Assembly (NCBI GenBank): GCA_028015205.1
Contig: CM051514.1
Span: forward strand, 6,696,001 to 6,760,000
Length of the DNA: 64,000 bases
Source of the DNA: Mytilisepta virgata
Lineage: Eukaryota > Mollusca > Bivalvia > Mytilida > Mytilidae
Reading direction: 5' to 3'
Below, piece by piece: positions 10,901-19,203 of the stretch; within the stretch, counting starts at the first letter, position 1; each line of letters begins with the position of its first letter. The position numbers and the translations under genes were made by a program. The notes under the pieces are model-generated. The model ran no database searches. It saw only the letters and a list, made by a program, of their open reading frames with translations, and had not been told where the DNA came from.

Positions 10901-13900
10901 GATTGTTGTCATTATTTCGGCCACATCACTGCTATAGGAGTTTTGAGATCATAAAGGATTTGTTTCTGCTCATTTTATGCAAAGTTTTCGTAACAATTGT
11001 AAATTCATGCTGACCGATACAAGAGACAGCGGAACATGATTTTGTAATTTTTTTTGCGAGATTTATTTTACAATTGTTACGTTTTTTATTCTTCTACTGT
11101 ACTTTTCTCGCCTCTTTTGAACTTCTCCTTTCTCTTTTTTAATCTGTTCAGTTTTAAAAACCGCTTTCGTTACAAATTAAAAATAGCTTTATTGTCATAT
11201 AAATATTTGTGACAAACAATAACAAATGAAAACAACAGGAACACATAAATTGAAGAACATCCATGATGGACTTCTTTCTTGTATAAGGGAAATAACTCCC
11301 AAATAATTGTAACCCCCCCCCCCCCCCCCCCAAGATGGCCGCCACAGAACAAAGGAATAATTTAACGTCATAAATAGTCGATCATAATACAGTTGCCAAC
11401 GATTTCAGTCTTATGATTCGATCGGTCTGGACACGGTATGTTTACTTATATATATTTAACATTATTATTATTTTTAACCTACATTTGTTTTCACCTCACT
11501 TGTGATCTGTCTCCTAAGATGTTGCGTCTTATCAGTTTGGCTTTGATCATTGTGCTGTTCAAGGATTTTCTCCAAATTTCTCTAGAAAAAAATTATATCA
11601 ATATATAACACTTATGACTTTTGACGTTAAGACTTTGTTGCATGGTCAAGTTCAAAGTAACAAGGATTTCAGGTGCATTTAATATTACTTGACTAAGAAA
11701 CAAAAAACAAGAAGCAACCCGTCACTTTTTGGAGCCGCCCGCTCGACAGCCGTACTTCGCCCAACTAATACTTATTTTTTTCTTTTGGAAATTCGGTTAA
11801 TATTAAACGTGTGCTTTTTAAGATAAAATTTAGAAACAGGCCTTTCTTGATTTTCCATATGTTTTGGCTGGACAGGCTTTTTCTCAGGCTTTTTTTTCAA
11901 AAGTCGTTAAAAAAAAATCTTGATAACAAAGACAGTATTGAGAACAAGACAACAAAAGGGGAACAACTCTATACTACTTTGTCCGGAAAAGATAATTATT
12001 TAAAGTGAGAGAAAACCGAAAGACTAACTGATTATCATTATATATACTACAGACACATAGACAGTATCGTGAACAAGACAGCAGAAGATGAACAAACGCA
12101 GGCGTAACACACTCTATATTACTATGTCCGGAAAAGACCCTTATTTAACGTGAGAGAAAACCGAAAGACTAACTGATTATCATTAATCCAGACACATAGA
12201 CAGTATCGTGAACAAGACAACAGAAGGTGAACAAACGAAGTCGTAACACACTCTATATTACTTTGTCCGGAAAAGATCCTTATTTAAAGTGAGAGAAAAC
12301 CGAAAGACTTACTGATTATCATTAATCCAGACACATAGACAGTATCAAGAAAAACAAAACAGAAACTAAAAAAACGTTGGAACACACATACAGAACAACA
12401 AGAGGCTCCAGGAACCTGTATCGCTCTGACACCTGGATATCATCTGCAGACTGCAGGCAAGGTCATCGGATATTTGTCTGAAATAGGATGATCTATTGAC
12501 CATTGCTGACAAATTTGGTTCCAACTGGCTCACTAAAGATTCAGACCAGAAGATTTTGTCTTATGTTAACTAAATTCTGTGGCGGCCATCATGGAGGGTA
12601 CAATTCTTAAAGAGGACCACCTATGCACTATTGCTGCGAATGTTGGTTCTAATTGGCTTAGTGGTTTCAGACAAGAAGATCTTTAAGTAAATTTTCCCAT
12701 TGGGTCTTATGTTAACTAAATTCTGTGGCGGTCATCATGGAGGGTACAATTCTTAAAGAGGACCACCTATGCACTATTGCTGCGAATGTTGGTTCTAATT
12801 GGCTTAGTGGTTTCAGACAAGATCTTTAAGTAAATTTTCCCATTGGGTCTTATGTTAACTAAATTCTGTGGCGGTCATCATGGAGGGTACAATTCTTAAA
12901 GAGGACCACCTATGCACTATTGCTGCGAACGTTGGTTCTAATTGGCTTAGTGGTTTCAGACAAGAAGATCTTTAAGTAAATTTTCCCATTGGGTCTTATG
13001 TTAACTAAATTCTGTGGCGGTCATCATGGAGGGTACAATTCTTAAAGAGGACCACCTATGCACTATTGCTGCGAATGTTGGTTCTAATTGGCTTAGTGGT
13101 TTCAGACAAGAAGATCTAAATTTTCCCATTGGGTCTTATGTTAACTAAATTCTGTGGCGGTCATCATGGAGGGTACAATTCTTAAAGAGGACCACCTATG
13201 CACTATTGCTGCGAATGTTGGTTCTAATTGGCTTAGTGGTTTCAGACAAGAAGATCTTTAAGTAAATTTTCCCATTGGGTCTTATGTTAACTAAATTCTG
13301 TGGCGGTCATCATGGAGGGTACAATTCTTAAAGAGGACCACCTATGCACTATTGCTGCGAATGTTGGTTCTAATTGGCTTAGTGGTTTCAGACAAGAAGA
13401 TCTTTAAGTAAATTTTCCCATTGGGTCTTATGTTAACTAAATTCTGTGGCGGTCATCATGGAGGGTACAATTCTTAAAGAGGACCACCTATGCACTATTG
13501 CTGCGAATGTTGGTTCTAATTGGCTTAGTGGTTTCAGACAAGAAGATCTTTAAGTCAATTTCACATTGGGTACTATTGCCTGTGGCGGCCAATTTTGATG
13601 GCGGTCCGGATCATCGAATATAATTCTGAAAGAAGACTACCCACGGACCATTGCTGCGAATTTTGGTTCCAATTGAATTAGTGGTTTCGGACAAGAAGAT
13701 CTTTAATTCAATTTCCCATTGGGTCCTATGTTAAACTTAGATCGCCTGTGGCGACCAGCTTTGATGGCGAAGTTTACGACGACGGCGACGGACGCCAAGT
13801 GATGGCAATAGCTCAAATGGTCATTTGGGCCAGGTGGGCTAAAAAAGACGATCAACACAGATTCTGCCCTTCACTTTTCCCCAATAAAAGGGTGAAATGA

Positions 13901-14538
13901 GATTCTCCGGATGGTTACCATGCATTTTCTGCCTATTTGAAGATACGATCCTCCTTCTTGCAAAATGTTTTCAGTATATTCGGTGATACAGAAATAAAAT
14001 ATATTTTATAACAGAAAGATTATTAAAGATTACATGATACTCCAAACAATCAGATAAGATAGATGAATTTGGAAACAATTATTTTAACCTTGAAACAGAT
14101 CCTTGGCTAGACTCTAGAGAATCATTGCACTTGTCACAAGCCTCTTAAATACCACATGAGCTGAGAAGTTTTTGATACTGAAATATTGCTATTACTGAGC
14201 TAATCTCCGAGCCGCAAATCTTTTACCACAATTTTGAACAGTTCATTAGAAGCATGAATAATTTGTATTTTTTCGCCTAGTGAAAAGTTTCATGGATCCT
14301 ACAGAAACATTATATACACAATACCGCATATACTTGTACTTACTCTCAGTACAGATGCACCGGAACACTTCTTCGATATGTTAAGAACAGCTTCACGTTT
14401 GGTTTCTAATTTTTCCTGTAATATATTTCTTTTCTGGTTTTCGATTAAGGATACTGTTAAAAATAATATAAACTGAAGAACACAAAACGTGATTACAATA
14501 CAAGCAGTCTTATCGAAATGTTTCGGTTTATTCTCCAT
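1815..14538 (-). CDS. type II membrane collagen-Ig-MAM protein, 3' end off window
   Basis: Nine exons on the minus strand (14344-14538, 11495-11581, 9090-9141, 8472-8507, 6295-6609, 5280-5363, 3337-3591, 3012-3116, 1815-1966) join in one frame of 427 codons. Every intron is GT-AG with matching phases (0,0,1,1,1,1,1,1). Order: 10-residue basic cytoplasmic start; hydrophobic span at residues 11-32 with no cleavable signal; coiled-coil-like stretch 33-95; a Cys pair (CSNNTRIC) at 102-109; 45 Gly-X-Y triplets at 112-246; a CDC motif; an Ig domain at about 257-340; a MAM domain beginning at CDFE near 348. The layout predicts a trimeric type II cell-surface protein with a collagen stalk and an adhesive tip. 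Gliomedin and ectodysplasin share the membrane-collagen plan but carry other C-terminal domains. The stop lies left of the window. The start could also be an upstream in-frame Met at 14661; I prefer 14538 because it gives a short tail next to the membrane span. The family name is unknown to me. Confidence 0.85.
1967..3011. other. intron with a LINE/SINE-type tail
   Basis: Intron between exons 8 and 9. At about 2283-2360 it holds the 3' tail GCCACTGGGCGTTAAGCAAC followed by (ATCA)n, the same tail type as in the LINE fragment at 27490-27764 and the SINE at 52401-52757. Nothing else is recognised. Confidence 0.6.
3012..3116 (-). CDS. exon 8: MAM domain, first part
   Basis: 105 bp, phase 1 to 1, reading D-SGDG-ISCDFERTSCSLKL...DHTIGN. 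CDFE followed by a second Cys is the start of MAM domains, and D-H-T before G-H-F-L-Y (next exon) matches the MAM consensus. Acceptor TATTTTTGTAG, donor ACA|GTAAGT. Confidence 0.85.
3337..3591 (-). CDS. exon 7: immunoglobulin domain
   Basis: A single 255-bp phase 1-1 exon, the classical Ig exon form. It shows the first core Cys (VTLNCKTT), the core Trp (FPVTWDHS) and the second Cys in DLGEHTCIVNN (D-x-G-x-H-x-C, with His instead of the usual Tyr). An extra Cys lies between (HRKCYTT). Three NxT sequons are present. Acceptor ATCGATAG, donor AACG|GTAAAT. Confidence 0.93.
4069..4978. repeat. 35-bp minisatellite, about 26 copies
   Basis: Head-to-tail copies of a pyrimidine-rich 35-bp unit (ACCTATCTCGCTTTTGTCCT then TGTTACCTTACCCTT). 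Because 35 is not a multiple of 3 and the unit has no stop codon, all three plus frames stay open for 0.4 to 0.9 kb. The predicted peptides are the same repeat in rotation. It lies in the intron between exons 6 and 7 of the minus-strand collagen gene, so it is not coding. Confidence 0.97.
5280..5363 (-). CDS. exon 6: end of collagen stalk and CDC linker
   Basis: 84 bp, phase 1 to 1. Six triplets (GRV GLK GGK GET GQA GKS) then PSRNTTCDCI. The two Cys just after the helix may form inter-chain bonds. NTT is a possible glycosylation site. Donor C|GTAAGT, acceptor CATTTTAG. Confidence 0.92.
5573..5913. mobile_element. MITE with 40-bp inverted ends and inner poly-C
   Basis: Arms 5573-5612 and 5874-5913 are inverted copies with one mismatch (GACGAGATCAAAAGT...). 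Runs of C at 5633-5646 and 5857-5864 sit just inside. No open frame of interest. It lies in the intron between collagen exons 5 and 6. Confidence 0.85.
6295..6609 (-). CDS. exon 5: 35 collagen triplets
   Basis: 315 bp, phase 1 to 1, encoding 35 uninterrupted Gly-X-Y triplets rich in GPK, GNQ, GEQ and GFK. Acceptor ATAATAG, donor CATG|GTAAGC. Lys is common in the Y position and Pro is moderately frequent, as in invertebrate membrane collagens. It is preceded by the intron that contains the Tc1-like element. Confidence 0.96.
6947..8427 (-). mobile_element. Tc1-like DNA transposon
   Basis: A 1481-bp element with identical 27-bp terminal inverted repeats (TACTCTCTCAAAAAAGAAAC... at both ends) flanked by TA target duplications at 6945-6946 and 8428-8429. 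It carries one transposase frame on the minus strand. It fills most of the 1.86-kb intron between collagen exons 4 and 5, in the same orientation as the host gene. Perfect ends suggest recent insertion. Confidence 0.95.
7133..8098 (-). pseudogene. Tc1-family transposase, catalytic core deleted
   Basis: 321-residue open frame from MPRLDAATRN. The N-terminal half is the paired helix-turn-helix DNA-binding region with the GRPR linker (SGRPRVTT). The catalytic part shows the first Asp in WFSDESRF and the second in FQHDNARPHTA. The family's third acidic residue lies in an SPDLNPIEH-type block; here the sequence goes from WPSRSP directly into a Gln/Arg-rich RQRQRQPPPQN, so that block is missing by an in-frame deletion. 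The protein should bind DNA but not catalyse transposition. The length is slightly under the usual 340 or so. Confidence 0.9.
8472..8507 (-). CDS. exon 4: four collagen triplets
   Basis: A 36-bp exon, phase 1 to 1, reading GFK GET GFP GDK. Acceptor TTATTTTTCAG and donor AAAG|GTAAGAG. Short collagen exons with multiples of 9 bp are usual for the family. Confidence 0.9.
8608..8804. mobile_element. short inverted-repeat element with poly-G/poly-C ends
   Basis: Starts AGGGAGCAACCATTTGATTT then a G run, and ends in a C run followed by the inverse (AAATCAAATTGTTGCTCCCT). Between them are A-rich pieces with AGGCAGGACC motifs. Related sequences occur at 18848-18930, 24949-25200 and 31680-31925. It sits in the intron before collagen exon 4. 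Confidence 0.8.
9090..9141 (-). CDS. exon 3: Cys pair before the collagen stalk
   Basis: 17 codons plus one base, phase 0 to 1, with a strong polypyrimidine acceptor (TTTTTTTCAG) and donor AAAG|GTAAAG. It reads TNILEKTCSNNTRICLK followed by the first Gly of the collagen repeat. Its phases are exactly what is needed to link the phase-0 coiled-coil exon to the phase-1 collagen exons. Two Cys and an N-glycosylation sequon (NNT) could lock a trimer. Confidence 0.8.
9280..9409. repeat. perfect 41-bp-arm hairpin
   Basis: 9280-9320 and 9369-9409 are exact reverse complements over 41 bp, with a 48-bp loop. The arms contain the palindrome TGCCTAGGCA, and the loop has degenerate copies of the same motif (TATGCCTAAGCATA). 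Fold-back element in the collagen-gene intron. Confidence 0.95.
9548..9627. repeat. 37-bp-arm inverted repeat
   Basis: 9548-9584 pairs with 9591-9627 with a few mismatches (ACTGGAACTGGTCATTAATA...). A third partial copy of the right arm follows at 9628-9660. Repeated CCTGTATTA motifs link it to the next hairpin. Confidence 0.85.
9770..9881. repeat. inverted-repeat element, TATAAAGCCTGTATTA ends
   Basis: Arms 9770-9798 and about 9853-9881 are near-exact inverse copies around a 54-bp centre. Probably a small MITE. Its right end abuts the first copy of the 243-bp direct repeat. Confidence 0.8.
9877..10496. repeat. 243-bp direct repeat, two copies
   Basis: 9877-10119 and 10254-10496 are nearly identical (one difference seen by eye), separated by 134 bp. 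No open frame is shared. It looks like a recent local duplication within the collagen-gene intron. Confidence 0.93.
11495..11581 (-). CDS. exon 2: coiled-coil segment
   Basis: 29 codons, phase 0 to 0, acceptor TTTTTTTCTAG and donor GAG|GTGAAA. The peptide (RNLEKILEQHNDQSQTDKTQ and on) is highly polar with heptad-like Leu/Ile spacing. The large intron before it carries the 146-bp repeat element at 12395-13848. Confidence 0.78.
11928..12340. repeat. about 140-bp tandem repeat, three copies
   Basis: Three imperfect copies carrying GTCCGGAAAAGAT and GAGAGAAAACCGAAAGACT (at about 11981, 12126 and 12265). It lies between collagen exons 1 and 2, just left of the next element. Confidence 0.85.
12395..13848 (+). 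mobile_element. element with 146-bp tandem core and 3' hairpin
   Basis: Begins AAGAGGCTCCAGGAACCTGT and ends with a weak hairpin (TGGTC ATTT GGCCA) followed by GGTGGGCTAAAAAA. The core has seven copies of a 146-bp unit (ATTCTGTGGCGG at 12574, 12720, 12863, 13009, 13149, 13295, 13441; two units are 3 and 6 bp shorter) plus older divergent units at 13560-13760. Same plan as the elements at 20995, 47953 and 62149: short inverted ends, tandem core, 3' stem-loop, no coding capacity. Compare Helitron/Helentron-derived and bivalve pearl elements. Confidence 0.8.
13849..14343. other. intron 1 start of collagen-Ig-MAM gene
   Basis: AT-rich intronic DNA. No exon or repeat recognised. Confidence 0.6.
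14344..14538 (-). CDS. exon 1: cytoplasmic tail, membrane anchor, coiled coil start
   Basis: Encodes 65 residues beginning MENKPKHFDK, then a span of about 22 hydrophobic residues (TACIVITFCVLQFILFLTVS), then a charged stretch rich in E, K, Q and L. It ends AGA|GTAAGT in phase 0. Lys residues before the span and Glu/Asn after it favour an N-inside, type II orientation. A longer start at 14661 would add 41 residues. Confidence 0.8.
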
Positions 14539-14661
14539 TACTGTCTGATCTAATACTTGTATATTTACATATCTATCTGCAGATAAGGTATTAAAGCGCC
14601 TATTTGAATTTCTTATTCCTAATAATATTATAAGTGTTATCGTTTTCAACGAGTCAGACAC

Positions 14662-15026
14662 TAGATTTGACTAGCGGACATCCGTTTCTATTTATGTTGG
14701 TATTGCATTGGAATCTGGGTAATTCTACACTCATGAATCAAAACATTTTCCATAAGAATTATAAAAATTGGTGAAAGCATATTTAAGTTATCGAACGATT
14801 AAGTAATATGCTTAGATAGAATAAAACAAAAAATGAAAACTTTCAAGGGAAGTTTGTTTAACAATAATCTTTGTTTGCATTTAACACCAATACGGGTCAA
14901 ACAATTAACAAACAAACAACATAGTAACAACAAAAATTAAACAAAATCATGACAATATCAAAATTATTGATTATAGCCTTTGACCGATACTGACATCATT
15001 TACGCAATTCTAAAGACTGCTTTATA
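14662..15026. other. upstream region of the collagen-Ig-MAM gene
   Basis: Putative promoter side of the minus-strand gene that starts near 14538. It is AT-rich. I see no convincing TATA box or CpG cluster, and the transcription start cannot be placed. Confidence 0.35.
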
Positions 15027-15200
15027 CAGTCGAATCTCGTTATCTCGAAGTCGTTCGGACCGCAAAAATGTGTTCGAGATAGACGAAATTCGACTTAACA
15101 GGAACTGCCCAAGAGCATTCTATAACATTTGGGACTACAGACGAAATTTGACTCATCCGGAAATTCGACTTAAGTGTGTTCGAGATAACAATAGTCAACT
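15027..15200. mobile_element. pogo/Tigger-type MITE, degenerate
   Basis: Starts CAGTCGAATCTCGTTATCTC and ends with the inverse motif (CGAGATAACAATAGTCAACT). Inner repeats of TTCGAGATA and AATTCGACTTA. Same family as 16984-17159. The TA-flanked CAGT...ACTG form is typical of pogo-like elements. Confidence 0.75.
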
Positions 15201-15901
15201 TAAATTATAACCAGCCCGATGTGTGTGAAAATTATGAGAATTAATCAACCTAATTTGTTCTCTTGGGACTTGGGTAATTTTGCATCATTTTTTGGAATAC
15301 TGTCCAGTCGGAAATTCAGAACCAAAACCATTCTAATGTCATATAAGAAGGAGATACGTAATCTCACCTACAGCAAGTTCTCAGTTTCCTTCACGTTGAA
15401 AAACTGTCTTAAAGACGTTAATTTAGAAAAAAATTGTTTTAGCCGAATTTTTGAAAATAAATACTTCTTTACAATTAAAAGTTTGATTTTACATAAAATA
15501 AACAATTAGCCATTTGTAAAGTGTTCGCACCCAATTCTAGTTGTACAAATGGTATGAGAAATATTTTCAAATATGATTTTTATTTACTAGCGGGTGAAAA
15601 TAATTTTTTAATATAAAATAACATTCATACCAGAACAATCAATATAGACAATTTTTTCAAAATTATGGCAAAAACACATTTCTAAACGGCTATTTTGGAA
15701 AATGAACCAACTGTGACGATGCATGTGCTGGTATATCTCTTTTATACTCCTACATTGGATGTGTTCCAAGGAAGGGGATATATTTAGGTGTTTTGTTTAT
15801 ACATTATACTGTTTGTAATAATAACAATAGATCTTCTGTATTCACAGCTGATAGAGGCACAAATTCCCTTTGCATAGAGATCGAGTACATATTTTGTTAC
15901 T

Positions 15902-15922
15902 ATGTCTGCTCTGGTAGCTGGG
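15902..15922 (+). CDS. LRAT-like exon 1 (seven codons)
   Basis: ATG TCT GCT CTG GTA GCT GGG followed by donor GTGAGT, phase 0. Chosen because it supplies a Met and continues the Ala/Gly/Val-rich hydrophobic run at the start of exon 2 in frame. An undetected alternative first exon cannot be excluded. Confidence 0.65.
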
Positions 15923-18724
15923 GTGAGTATTAAAAATGCTGTTCTGGCCAAGAGTATAGTCCAGTCGTAATAATAAATTCTTTGATACCAATTTTAATGA
16001 ACAAAATGTGCACTCTTCGTCGACCTCACCAGTTTAATTTCTCAAGGTCTAAATTGTTGAAAAATCAATCAATAATCCAAAAAGTTGAAGAGCAAATTCT
16101 AATATGCCGAACTGACCAAAAGGGGTAAAGCCAAAACCATCTAAGGACAGAGCTTTGCATGAAGGAGATATTCCTTAAGTTTTTACAAATTTAACATTTT
16201 TTTGTAACAGCAAATTTAGATTATCAGTTTCGGCCAAGTACTGCAATACTAGCAACTGAGCTGGTAATACCCTCGGGGACAGAACGAAATTCTTCAGACC
16301 AAACGACAACGTACGAACGAATGCCATTTTGAACTTGGACAATTCAAACTAAAGTGTAGAATTTAGAATATGAATGTTTTGTATTAATGCAAGTTACTTA
16401 AAATCTTATAATAAATAAAGTTCTACCGTCAGAGATTCTAAAACATGCCATTTGACTTCAGAGTAATTACAAAAATCGATGTCAATTTTTATGATGAAAA
16501 ATAAAGCTCTGTTTTAAAGATAATTCTGTGATTTATTCTATAAAAATGTAACACATGTACAAATATATGTAAAAATAATTTCATTTTATACCGAAACAAT
16601 TACTATTGAAAGGATAATACCCTTTTGAACTTACATGTACGCAGTAGCAACAAAATCAACCTAGATATCAAATATATTATGTAACAGAGATTTTACAACA
16701 TATATTTCTGATCAACCTTCGTAAGGTACGCTCGTAATATAAACCTAAGGCATCAATACTGTCAGCATATAGTATTTAATATCACTGGATGGATACAAGT
16801 CCTCTAGTGCACTTATCTTGTGATTATCATATTCCATCACTGTAACGAAAATTAACGAACCAACAATTTGATTTTTGAGGGGTTTGGCGAGGAAGGAATT
16901 CGGAAAAAGGCTGGCTCCGAATTTTAGTGAAAAAAAGGAGTAAAACGAAACACAGGACTGAATATCATGTTGAATCAAATATACAGTTGACTCTCGTTAT
17001 CTCAAACACATTTAAGTCGAAATTCCGGGTAACTCATATTATCTGTTTGGACACTCAACAGCAGTAACTATACATATTTACTCCTGATATCTCGAATTTT
17101 TGCTTACGTCGAACTAGATTTTCAGGTCCCAATGGATTCGACATAACGAGAGTTGACTGTATTATATTTTGAAAATAGAAGCTTTTGAGGTTTCTTTCTG
17201 CCTCCATTAAAATAAAAATAATTCCTGCCTTAAACATGTTGAAATGTAATTATTTCATAATACCAATTTCGATGCACAAGATGTGCTCATTTTGTCGATT
17301 TACAAATCATTAGTGCTCAAGACCTGAAATATTGATTGCAGAAACAATGAGCCAAAGCACTAAAGAGCAATTTCAAATTTCAAAATAACCCCCAAAAAGG
17401 TAAAGACAAAACCATCTAAGGACTGAGTGTACTCCGCAGTTTTCACAATTTCTTTGTTTCTATAAAAGTAAATTGAAAGTAAAAATGTTACGCTTTGTAT
17501 CGAAACACTAACTTCAGGGAACCCAAATCTCCCATGGTATTTTATTTGTACGCGAAACAGGTGAGAAATGCTCGGTTTATTTCTAAGGCTCGTACAAATA
17601 AATTGTATATTTTTCCACAACGTACATATATTGCTCGGGGGGTCACTTCCAATATATGATGAGGTAGGGATAAGCCGCTGGAATAGGTACCTGTTTCACG
17701 CTTCGTAATATACGATAAGGGTGTGCAATTGAGATGAAAATATGCGATAAGGATAGGAATTACTGATGGGATTATGTGATAAGGTCAATATGTTGCATCT
17801 AAATAAAGTATCATTCAGTCTGACAGTTTATGTGTATAATCAATCATTGCAGTATAAATCAAACATTGTTTTTCTTGAAAATAAAGAATTTCTGTTCATT
17901 ATAATCGTTTTGATCCAAATGTATGAAAATGTATACTTTTCGACATAAATATATGATTAGGTATACTTTTCTGCTAAAAATATGGGATAAGGTATACATT
18001 TTTGAGATTTTTAATATAGCTGCTCACCCCTACCAAAAAACATATTGAGTGACCCCCCCCCCGAGATATATTGTATACTAGTATGTACATGTACATGTGC
18101 GCGACAAAATTGGTGCAAAGAACAGCGCTTTATTTGCTGTTCTTCATCTTAAAGACACGACGAGTATTTCAACAGGAAGAAAAATCTTCTTCATCATCTG
18201 TTCAAAAAAGTTTCAATGTTGAAATATTTTTGTAGGCGGCTGTTGTAGGTGGGATTGCAGCGTACCACTTCTTCAAGACAAGCAACAAAAAAGTCACAAA
18301 CATCAGAGAACTGAAAAAAGGAGATCATATAAAGTTTAAACGTGGTTTGTATTCCCATCATGCAATTGTTGTGGACGTGTATCCTGATAAAAACCAGTAC
18401 AAAGTCATTCACTTTACAGGAGATAAAACATCCGGCCTAGCAGCAGAAATTACAGAAGAGATACTTCCATATGAATACAGTGAGATTACACTGATACAAT
18501 ATCGGTACGGTAGGCTTGATAGATCCAGTAGTGTTAAACGAGCTTACCATTTACTACAGTTACAACAATCCACTCGTGTGACATATGACCTTCTCATGAA
18601 CAACTGTGAACATTTTGTAACATGGTGTATTACTGGAACGGCTAAAAGTCAACAAGTAAATAAAGCTTTAGCGCCATTGGCTCCTTACATTAATTTTATT
18701 GGATCTATCAAGAGGCCATACTAG
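15902..18724 (+). CDS. LRAT-domain acyltransferase-like protein, two exons
   Basis: Exons 15902-15922 and 18236-18724 give 169 residues. Residues 3-16 are hydrophobic (ALVAGAAVVGGIAA), a likely membrane anchor. The rest is an LRAT/H-REV107 (NlpC/P60 superfamily) domain: KKGDHIKFKR at 34-43, the first His in YSHHA (H48; the family usually has Y-x-H-W-A), the second in KVIHFTG (H66), and the catalytic Cys in NNCEHF (C131). Family members are thiol enzymes that move acyl groups between phospholipids and amines or retinol at membranes. All three catalytic residues are present, so activity is likely; the substrate is unknown. The C-terminus has no clear second membrane span. Confidence 0.9.
15960..16270 (+). 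repeat. dispersed repeat, copy 1
   Basis: Shares blocks with 17255-17430: ATGTGC near a TCGTCGA, CTCAAG(G/A)YCT, AAAGAGCAA, and GGTAAAG-CAAAACCATCTAAGGAC. A divergent pair in the LRAT intron; class unknown. Its tail (CTGGTAATACCCTCGGGGAC) also resembles 10195-10225. Confidence 0.65.
16984..17159. mobile_element. pogo/Tigger-type MITE
   Basis: 176 bp with inverted ends CAGTTGACTCTCGTTATCTC and its inverse (ACGAGAGTTGACTG), flanked by TA on both sides. Non-coding. It lies in the LRAT intron; sister copy at 15027-15200. Confidence 0.85.
17255..17640 (+). repeat. dispersed repeat, copy 2
   Basis: Second copy of the family at 15960-16270, sharing the GGTAAAGACAAAACCATCTA block. No coding capacity. 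Confidence 0.6.
18236..18724 (+). CDS. LRAT-like exon 2, catalytic domain and stop
   Basis: 162 codons and a TAG after a clear acceptor (GAAATATTTTTGTAG). Contains H48, H66 and C131 of the joined protein and ends IGSIKRPY. The downstream region is AT-rich, without a canonical AATAAA close by. Confidence 0.93.
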   Translation, partial: AAVVGGIAAYHFFKTSNKKVTNIRELKKGDHIKFKRGLYSHHAIVVDVYPDKNQYKVIHFTGDKTSGLAAEITEEILPYEYSEITLIQYRYGRLDRSSSVKRAYHLLQLQQSTRVTYDLLMNNCEHFVTWCITGTAKSQQVNKALAPLAPYINFIGSIKRPY

Positions 18725-19203
18725 TCGACAATCTTCCATGTTGAACTTGAAAACAGAAATGAAACGTGGAACGTTAATTGTAACAATGAAGCCGTAAATT
18801 TATAAATTCAAGTGTTTTTTTTTAATGTCATTTCAATGTTATAAATTAAGGGAGTAACCATTTGATTATAGGGGGAGGGGGCGGTGAGGGTAGGATTAAA
18901 TTTGAAATAAAAAGGCAATTGGTTATTTAGTGTAAAGATGCCGATCTAAGCAACTAAAATTTATAGAGAGTTGTGACATCAAGAGAGAATTTTGTCACTG
19001 CTGAACTTTATCAAAGGTCCATGTCCAAAATTAAATTTCCATGACCTACATCTAGTGTACCGTTTATATAAGTCACAGAGTTACAACATTTTTTCATTTT
19101 AACTGTAACTACTAAGGCACCTTGAACTTCATTTATGCATGGATAATTTAGTCAAGTTTGTGTGTATGTTCCCTGTGCAAACATATTGTTTTAATGGGGT
19201 CAT
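18725..19203. repeat. 3' flank of LRAT gene with a repeat fragment
   Basis: Around 18848-18930 it has GGGAGTAACCATTTGATTAT followed by a G-rich run and AATTTGAAATAAAAAGGCAA, a fragment of the family seen whole at 31680-31925. The rest is unassigned. Confidence 0.65.

Noticed and set aside
11097..11160. Basic coiled-coil-like minus-strand segment between collagen exons 2 and 3
   Set aside because: Acceptor lacks a pyrimidine tract and donor is weak; exons 2 and 3 join in phase without it.
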